Shown here: positions 55,662 through 64,000 of the stretch, piece after piece
How positions within the stretch are numbered: position 1 is the first letter of the stretch
Layout: every line of letters starts with the position of its first letter
Source of the DNA: Paulownia fortunei
Taxonomy: Eukaryota > Streptophyta > Magnoliopsida > Lamiales > Paulowniaceae
Direction: 5' to 3'
Assembly (NCBI GenBank): GCA_019321725.1
Contig: CM033119.1
Location: 992,001 to 1,056,000 of the forward strand
Length of the DNA: 64,000 nucleotides
Notes under the pieces: model-generated
The model's input: only the letters and a program-made list of their open reading frames with translations
Told to the model about the DNA's origin: nothing
Database searches by the model: none
Translations under genes and position numbers: made by a program

Positions 55662-58343
55662 ATGGCAGCTGCCCTTTCACTCTGTGCTTCTCTCACACCA
55701 AAACTCTCTCACAATCAAACTCCAATATCCTTTTCTCACTCAAGAACCAATCTTTCTTTTCTCTCCCACTCTCTCTCTTCTTTGACGCTCACCTCACGCA
55801 AACAACCCGCATTATCTTTTACCGCAAAATCAACAGATACGGAGGCTGCAGTTTCTTTGAGCGAGCCAGAAACTGAGAATCTAGGCCCGGAAAGTGAGCC
55901 CGCTGTTGAAACAGCGGAGCCAAAGCGTGAGGAAGTTTTTGCTGTTGTGATGGTGAGTAGTGTGTGTCTGTGTGTTTTCCTTAAACTTTTCTTTTTATTG
56001 GTATTTACTGGAATTTCACTGTTGAAGGAGAATTTTAGTTTGATCTATATTGGCACGGATAGTGGGTTTGTTTTCGTTTTCCTTTTCTTTTTTTTCGGGG
56101 AATATACATGTTTTTGTGTGTGTACACCGTGATTATGCTGTTTATGTGTGTTTGAGGGGTTCAGTGCCTTCCAAGATGTTATTTTAGTTGTTTTCTTGTT
56201 AAAGATAAGAAATTTTGTGATGGCATAGATGGGTGTTTGCTTTTTTTACCTTTTCCCTCTCTTTTCCTGGGATTTTCGTTGTCAAGGGCCAAATAAGGTG
56301 AAGTTTTATTAAAATGCCTTCCCTTTATTAGTTATTTAATAGCTAAATGGTTATTCGTTTCTTCTTGACTGGGGATTTTTTCATCTTTCAAATGATTACC
56401 ATTGTAATTTAGCGATCCATCATATAGGCATTGTCATCTTTTCAGCTTATCAAAGGTTTAAAAATGAAGACTGGTAGTGCTTTTTGATGCATAGGATTAT
56501 ACATTTTGGAAGTGGAATTGCTGTAAAATCTATTCAACTTTGAATATTTGCATTTTCATTTCCAAAGACTTCAATTGTATGATATCAAACACTAGGTTAA
56601 TGCCTGCGTTCAGATAATTATTCTGATTGTCATTGAAGCTGCCTACATCCCTACATGATCATGTTTGAGTTTAGAAGTTGACTAAGACTTTTTTTCTTTT
56701 GTTTAACATTGCTTAGGTTGGATCTAGGCAATACATTGTATTCCCTGGACGTTATATCTACACACAGAGGCTTAAAGGTGCAAATGTAAACGACAAGGTA
56801 AGTATTGCCTCCTTAATAAAGAAAATGTGAGAATCTTGGACTGGTCAATGAATTTCTCATTATTTGTTCACATTCTGTCATCTTGGTTTTTCCATCAAGT
56901 ATAAATAGATACGGTGGAGTGAGTTTCAGTGCTAAGTCAACAGTTATTGGTTGTTCTTTCTTTGTTTCATCACCTTTTCGTTACAGTACTGGAAGTCTTA
57001 AATTTTAACCTGTGTGTGTGAAGTGTGCATCTTAATCAGGCAACTAGCTTGGGTGTATAGAATTTGAATTTGAACTTCACACTAAATCTGAATCATTCTA
57101 ATCTCGATTAAATTAAACTGTTGGCAATACCTGCTCACTCAGGCACTTGAAATCCTGGTTTTAGTTTGGAGTTAACTCCATTTGTTGACTGCCATATTTC
57201 TTTGCTGTAATCTGTCTCTTGAAGTCAATATCTTTACTTTAGCTTTAAATTAGTGGCCTTGTGATGATTGTCTTTTAAAATTGTAAAACAAAATTAGATT
57301 TGGCATGGTAGATGCTCCACACAGAAGATAAATAAATAAATAAATACTTGACTATCTGTTTTGTCAAGAGCTAAAAGGAAGCTCTTTAATATTAGTTATA
57401 ATCGTTTCTAGAGGTGCAATGTAATGTTCTTTGCCAGTTGGAGGCTTACCAGGAAATAAGGGTACAATTGGGAATGAAACTAGTTTGCATTTGGAGAAGG
57501 GCCCATGTATGCTGTGAAACTAATTTGTCCAAATGCGTATGGGTTATGTATGGCATGGAAATATGAGATTAAGCATGGATATCATATCATAGAGCTTATG
57601 GCGTGGACTGTTTCAACTGCCATTTATACCCTTTTCATTATTGTTGCAGAATTTTGTAATGTTTTCTGGATATCAATAACTGCTGCTTTCTTTCTCTTGT
57701 CCCCTTTACCTTTTCTGTGCATACTCAATTGCCACCTTAATACTTAAAGTAAATTGGTCTTACATTTTTTTTTTTGGCTATAGTATTCTTAAAATTAGTT
57801 TACTATCAGTGACGATTGTATTAAAACTTAATCCCATACAGATTACCCTAAATAAAGTGTTGCTAGTGGGAACAAAAACAAGCACGTACATTGGAAAACC
57901 AATTGTGCCGAACGCGACAGTCCAGGCCATTGTTGAAGAGCAAGTATGATTCAGTGTTCCAGAGTGCTTTCTTATGTATATTTTCAATTTACTGCATCAA
58001 CTCATCAGTACCCTTTCCTTGTAGACATTGGATAAGAAGGTCATTGTCTTCAAGTACAAAAAGAAGAAAAACTACAGAAGAAATATTGGACACAGACAGG
58101 TATAATAGTTTATAGTGTGCTCAAAATTTTAATTAGGCTGTCTTAATATTAGACAAAGTTAACCAGCACACTGTTGCAAACATAAGAAAAAACGTGAATT
58201 TCTTCTTCACTTGTTTCAGTAGATTTTGATGCATTCAATTTGCTGCTGACTGTTCTACGTTTTGACTTACACAGCCTATTACAAGGATAAGAATAACGAG
58301 CATCACCGGATATCAAGACTCACCTGCTGTCACCCTTCCATAG
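55662..58343 (+). CDS. Plastid ribosomal protein bL21c, 205 aa
   Basis: A nuclear-encoded large-subunit protein of the chloroplast ribosome that contacts 23S rRNA. Exons 55662-55952, 56717-56797, 57842-57943, 58025-58099 and 58275-58343 join in frame. Residues 1 to about 55 form a Ser/Thr/Leu-rich, acid-poor transit peptide beginning MAAALSLCASLTPKLS. An acidic linker follows (about 60-90), and then the bL21 core: EVFAVVM-VGSRQYIVFPGRY, ITLNKVLLVGT, VPNATVQAIVEEQ and the signature KKKKNYRRNIGHRQPITRIR near the C-terminus. The extension after the core, TGYQDSPAVTLP, ends at a TAG at 58341-58343. Introns are large relative to the coding exons. Confidence 0.95.
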
Positions 58344-59450
58344 ATTATACCATGATAATCCAGATTAGGCTTCACTGACAATTTGAAAAATTGTTCATCC
58401 CTGCTTTTATTATTTTGCGTTAATTTTTTGAGAAGATTATGTTGTATAGTAGTCAACATTTGATTCTCAATCCTGTTGTCACAATATTTTGTTGGTTATA
58501 ATTTCCACGTAGATACCTCACGAATCAACTGAATCATAGTAATTGCATTTGTTTTCACAAATCATCTTTCATTTTCTGTCTTACATTTATGTGGATGTGG
58601 TTTTTTCTGCTACCCCATCTTCATTTTCTTCTTCTCAATGCTCAGTAGTTTTGTATTTCAATGCCAACTACAAATAGTAAGTTTGTATCTTCTAATATAT
58701 CCTAAAGGTATTCTTCCCAATCTAAAATTTTCTGTGGTATGAAATTCCAGAATAGGGGATGGAGATGCAAGAAAAATAACTGTTACAAAAAACAAAGTCG
58801 TGAAGGGAAAAGATTTTAAGTATCTTGCTCAAATAAAACAAGCAAAAACAGAAATGTGCCTATAAGTTCTGGCAATCCTGGGTGTTATATTTTCCTTCAT
58901 TTCTCTGATGGTGGTGGTGGTTATGTTATCCGGACTAAACTGGAATTATCATGTTCCTTCACTGAATTAAAACGTGCAAAAGTAGAGGTCAGAATCTAGC
59001 ACAACAATAAGGTGGAAGAAAACTACATAGCTTTTGCAATAACAAATATGTAAAGAAAGGAGTAGCAGCAGCATATGAAACATAATATTAGTTTGGTGTG
59101 AGCTTTCACAGTATAATACATCGCAATCCTAAATCTATGCCCAACAGTGATGTCTGGAGTAAACACTGGAATAGATTTCAGCTCTACAGCTGATAATTTG
59201 AATCAACATCTATATAGTATCCTGTTGCTTTCTGACGCATCGGTGTAAATTCACAAATTCTGCCATGCAATATAGATAAACCAGGTAGGGATATGCGATA
59301 TCCTGAAGGAATGAACAGCAGGCTTCTGCACTTCACATTTACCCCAAACAAAGGGAAATTCCCTCCTGTTCCATATTAGGAGCATAGTAGAAAATCATCT
59401 TATGCCCCACTTTCCTCTCCACAGAGATGAAACGAAATGCACAAACAGCT
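58344..59450. other. Convergent 3' regions of the bL21c and VTT-protein genes
   Basis: Both 3' UTRs should fall here: bL21c on the left, and the minus-strand VTT gene on the right. I see no coding region. The exact ends cannot be set from sequence alone. Confidence 0.5.
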
Positions 59451-60356
59451 CTATTGGTATATTCGCTTCCTCTTCAAAAGGGTTGGAAATAATAAAACAG
59501 ACCCAATGAGGAAAAGTATGGCCAAGGTCTTAAAATCATATAGATCTTTCACTGACTTGAGATCACCAAGAGCAAGTCCAGCCTGAATGATAAAAACGCA
59601 GCATCAAAGATTATATCAAGAGCGCAAAGATGGACTAGCATACAAACTAGAAAGAAGACAGGGAAGTAGCTAGGGCACTAGAAGCCCCTTAATCCATTAT
59701 TTGGTAAGTTGAATTATTTCCACAATGTATTACAATTGCATATTCCTGAAATATACATAATTACCATCCATCTCTGAGATCCACCATACAAAAAAATAGA
59801 CGTAATTCCACGCACAATGAGACAGATAGTGGGCATATAAGAAAGAGCATGTTAAACATGAGCATTATGCCTTTCATAAAGCTGACAGAAAAATGGTACA
59901 TAATCAGAACTAGAAAAACTTATTATGGTGACAACGAGGACCAAAAGTTACCATGATTGGCCTACAACATATAAGAGACAACATAGTATTTTCAGGGCAT
60001 TGGGTATCCCGCATTCAACTGTTCTATCGGCACAAATCAGATCATAACTACCTTCTCAACATCTTTAGAATAGCATTTAGCAACCTATTTAATGACAACA
60101 GAGCATTGTGAATGCTAATAGCCATAAAAAGTAGAAAGAGAATATATGATTAAAGAACTCAAGAACAAAAAGGGAGAAAGCTTACTCTGACAGTAATATA
60201 AGAGGCTGGAATAAGACCAATGACAGTTGCCAGAAAGAAAATATGAAATGGGATATCCACAATTGGCGAAGCTAAATTGATAAAAAGATTCGGCAATGTC
60301 GGAGTAACTCTCAAAAAGAGCATGTAGTTGAGTAACTTCTCTCTCTGCTTTGCTAT
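59451..60356 (-). CDS. VTT-domain (SNARE-associated Golgi/TMEM41-like) membrane protein, C-terminal exons, partial
   Basis: Two exons of a minus-strand gene are visible, 60356-60186 and 59582-59451, both with good splice sites and joined in frame. They encode the C-terminal 100 residues. The segment LRVTPTLPNLFINLASPIVD followed by IPFHIFFLATVIGLIPASYI is the diagnostic part of the VTT (DedA/TVP38/TMEM41/TMEM64) domain. AGLALGDLKSVKDLYDF and a final membrane helix come next, then a short basic tail KRKRIYQ. Animal TMEM41B is an ER lipid scramblase needed for autophagosome formation; the plant function is inferred only. The upstream exons are not visible in the remaining 3.6 kb, so the gene continues past the right edge. 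Confidence 0.88.
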
Positions 60357-63300
60357 CTGAAATCAATAAAATGAAAATTGGTAGCATGCCAGAGATAAGA
60401 GTTCAGGAGGGCAAGAATTGCTAAAATATATGTAAGTACAGCAATATCTATACTTGAATCCAACAAATGGTTGCTCCCATTCTATGCCCTTATTAAAAAT
60501 AATGACCAATAAAATGATGAGTAATTAAGGTTAATAAACTTAAGATCCAACTGCAGCGATACATCTAATAAAAATAAGACTAATAAAATGTTAACCAATC
60601 ACATTTAGGGTACTTAGAGTCTTACACTAACACTAAATCTAATAAAAATTATTCCTACATCAGTATAACGATTCAAATGTTAAATAAAATAAAATGATGC
60701 TCAATTTATTTGTTCCAAAAGACAAAATTTTTAATTATTTCTTTAACTTGAGGTGCATTAATATAATTTGTAAATCTTAAGTTGGTATAGAGACAATTAG
60801 AATATTAATTAAAGGTAGCATGTAAATTTACTTTAATAAAAGTAGATGCCTCCAAAATATCTGAACAACAAGTTCAATTGGATCGTTATTCGTTTCCATT
60901 GTTCACTTATAATTTTTGAATTTAATTATCATTAAGAAAAAATTATAAAAAATCACAATGAATTCTATAATTTTGATGGTAGAATAAGCAGCACCATGAT
61001 CTATATCTTCTACGTAGTTCTTTTAAAATATATGGCATAATCAAGGTCAAATTGAGCAAAATTAATATTTCTGAATGATTATTTTTTTTAAGAAAGAGGG
61101 TTAAGGAATGAAGAAAGATCAATGGTCGTACGTTATATGTAATTATGGAATTCATTTCTGTATGAATTTTTAGAACAAATGGTATAGGGGAACAAAACAA
61201 TAGAACATAATTCAATAAAGTATTTGCTCAAGATGAAAATCAATATAAATATTTTTTGACAACTAACAAAATATTTTTTATCTCCTTTTAAGTTCTCTAG
61301 AAATAAAGAATTTTAAATTCTTTTTGCATCTTAATTTTTGTTATGACACCTACTCTGTGTTATAGGATATAATATTATTCCAAAAAATAAAAATAGTACA
61401 TTATCAAGTTTTTGAATTATGTGACTATTATTAAACACAATAGTTTTTGCTTAAAAACGAATATTAATATTTTACAGTATTTTTGGAAAATCTACTAAGA
61501 AAACCCTAATATAAATTTCGATTATAACAACCCACAAATATATTTTTCAATTCGAAAAATTATTCCATCAATTTTCATTCAATAAAAAATTCAACAAATT
61601 GAACTTTTCCACTAAACCCTTTAAGAATTTTTTATTTTTGGACTAAATTAAATTTTGTAGTTAAAAATTTAACATTTCTAAACGAATTGAGTTCTTCTGA
61701 TAGAATTACTTATTTTGATAAATAGTATGATATTATTTTTTCTATGTTGAATATTAGATTATTCATGTGAACGGAAGAATTTTGAATTTGTGTGAATTTA
61801 ATAACAAACTAGACATTTCTTCAAATTTTAGATACCAAAGATCCAAAAAATTAAGTTAAATAAAAAGCATAACTGATGAATTTATCAGATAAATAACGTA
61901 AAGAAAAAAATTCTATAAAAAACCCAATTCTATGAAAATTTCGTAGAGATTATCTTAAATTCCATTTGGATGGATGGATTTAATTCAAAGAAAGGATTTG
62001 AGTTAGGAATTTCAATAACTCTCAAATTAAGTGGATTTCAAAAATCCAAATTTTTATAACATATACGGAGAATACTAGACGAGACAAGATAATATGTTGA
62101 TAAATACTTTATACTTACGATCTAGTTGGTTAATGGTTATAGATCTTGGAACAAAATTAAAAAATCAGTCAATATCAAAAAATATTATAAATATAAAAAA
62201 AGGGTTATTTAGGTCCCCATAAGATTTTAAAGCTCTTATGGCTAACAAATTTATCTCTATAATCTTTTCTATGAAAATTATGTTCTATGTAAAAACATAT
62301 TTGAATTTAACATAATTTTTATTAACTTATGATAATTCTATTTAATAAAAAAAATATTATTAATATTTTATGTATTTAGTAAGATATTATTTAAAAATAT
62401 TTTATATATTTTTTTGAATTTGTATTAAGTAGAACATTCATAAGTAAAATGTATTAGCTAATAAAAAAAAATTTATTATGCACTAATTTGACAGGAACTA
62501 TGTTAAATTAAAAAACAAACTATTAAAATTTAAGTATAATAAAATCTTAAATTATTTTAAGGTCAAGTATTAATTAATAATTGAGAGTACAAAGGAGTAA
62601 AGTGAGACAAAATGAAAGTACAATGAGGTAAAAACAATTAAAAGTATAAGATGGTAAACTGATACTCAATAAAAGTTGAGGGGAGTAAAGTGAGATTTAT
62701 CTTATTCAAAATCAAATTAAAAACAACAAAATAGAGGAATCAAATGAAAAGTGATTTGGAATGAATCGACATGAGGAATTTGAGCCATTATGATAATTGG
62801 ACTAGTTTTCCTTATAAGATGGAAATACGAAGAGATTGGCCCGTACAAGTTTTGGGTGGGTTGCATAGTTTTGGAGTACAACAAAGCAGGGCCATTCCAT
62901 CGTTAATTTGAGCAGAATGGTAGGTCAGGATCGAACTCCTTCACTTTGGTCTGGCTTTAAGTGCTGGGCGGCAACTCAGCTCTTACTTTGCACACCTTTG
63001 TTCAGTTCAACTAAAAAATCACTAATATTAATAAATTGATATTTGTTTTAAAAATCTAAAATGAGAGAAATCTAACTTGGCTTGGTTTTAGTGTCGAACT
63101 ATTTTTTGCACATAGCTATTTTTACTTTAGGTCCACTATCTTTTACTACAATATCATGAAGGTATAATAAACAAAAAAATACAAATGCAATTAAAGTTAT
63201 GATTTGACACTAATAATTTTCAATCACTACTTTTAAGGATAAGTTTGTAAAAGAACAAAATACTTATACTTTTTCAATCTCATACTAGGTCAAACTGACC

Positions 63301-64000
63301 TTTAATTTTGGGAGGGAAGGGGTATCATTATATAAATGGGAATACATATCATGAAGCCAAAATAAAAAATAGCATGACATACAAATTTGTAGTGCAAAGA
63401 CAAAATATTTCATCTTACAAAAGAAGAACACTGGCAATTATTTATAAAAATGTGTTGAAGTAAGAAATTACAAAAGAGTGGTAAATAATAATACAAAAAG
63501 TAACTAACTTAAAATTAAAGCAATTGAAATTGGAATGTGCTTAGGCCTCATGATACAAAAATAAAATTATTTGGATACTTAGGACATACTTGGTTTAGAC
63601 TAAATCTTAGTAACGAATAATTAAAATCAATGAATTTCAATGATTTTAGAATGTACTTTTAAAAACACAAACAGATTTTCAAATACAAGAAATGTCAAAT
63701 TTTGAAATGTTTCGACATATTTCACCTATAAATTTTCATTTTCATAATAAATTTATTTGTGCAATTTCCCACTTATATGTTCTTTCCATAATACATATTT
63801 TAGATAAATATCTTTCTTAATAATATTTTTTTAACTTAACCAAGCACCTCATAGGTTCAAATAAGTGATCAAATTAATTGCATATGATGAATTAAAAAAT
63901 TATATAATCAAATTAACGATGGGGATATTAGAATCTGTGTAAGCCCTAAGATGCAAATTCATTACTCCTACTATTTATATTTGAATTTAATATATCTACT
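60357..64000 (-). other. Long AT-rich intron (or upstream sequence) of the VTT-protein gene
   Basis: No exon of the VTT family or other gene is recognisable here. The stretch is very AT-rich. Around 61950-62060 and 63580-63720 there are GGATTT/AAATCC-rich blocks of the kind found in dispersed plant repeats. The less AT-rich patch at 62820-63010 has no long frame. Confidence 0.45.

Noticed and set aside
62920..62960. GATCGAACTCC resembling a tRNA T-arm
   Set aside because: No matching acceptor stem, anticodon arm or B-box spacing is present around it.

Overview
This window is nuclear DNA from a flowering plant, probably a eudicot. The genes are split by GT-AG introns, the spacers are very AT-rich, and every recognisable protein belongs to a plant family. 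One product carries an N-terminal chloroplast targeting region. An asterid affinity is only my impression from the proteins and base composition; I could not test it. I found no bacterial, viral or organellar block, no CRISPR array, no tRNA or rRNA gene, and no intact transposon coding region.

Layout, left to right. (1) 1-930, minus: first coding exon and promoter of an RMR-type vacuolar sorting receptor; the rest lies off the left edge. (2) 2,780-8,643, minus: an eleven-exon Rgp1-domain gene (predicted RIC1-RGP1 Rab exchange factor subunit). (3) 8,752-14,952: AT-rich spacer with microsatellites and a strong G-quadruplex motif. (4) 14,953-15,582, minus: single-exon DUF688-like protein. (5) 15,583-26,195: about 10.6 kb without a gene I can support, holding a MITE-like element and decayed repeats. 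(6) 26,472-32,820, plus: a three-exon ABCG half-transporter that closely matches the abscisic acid (ABA) exporter ABCG25, with two ABA-response elements in its promoter. (7) 33,558-40,805, minus: a ten-coding-exon bromodomain AAA-ATPase of the BRAT1/ATAD2 type. (8) 43,014-49,727, plus: a nine-exon EDRF1-like TPR protein that shares a compact divergent promoter with gene 7. (9) 51,142-54,661, plus: a seven-exon calcium-dependent protein kinase of the CPK4/CPK11/CPK12 type. (10) 55,662-58,343, plus: plastid ribosomal protein bL21c, five exons. (11) 59,451-60,356, minus: last two exons of a VTT/TMEM41-like membrane protein whose 5' part lies to the right.

I joined the exons by hand. In ten of the eleven genes every junction I could see keeps the reading frame. 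The finished proteins come out close to the lengths I recall for the Arabidopsis relatives: 667 aa for ABCG25, 1,187 aa for BRAT1, 1,446 aa for EDRF1-like, 496 aa for the CDPK and 205 aa for bL21c. The exception is one junction of the Rgp1 gene.

The genes are ordinary independent plant genes, not an operon-like system. Two may share a physiological theme: the ABCG25-type ABA exporter and the CPK4/11-type kinase (that clade acts positively in ABA signalling) lie about 18 kb apart. I see no convincing undescribed multi-gene system. The most useful leads are the paired ABREs, a perfect palindrome in the long ABCG25 intron, a G17 tract in a BRAT1 intron, the divergent promoter, and the unresolved Rgp1 junction.
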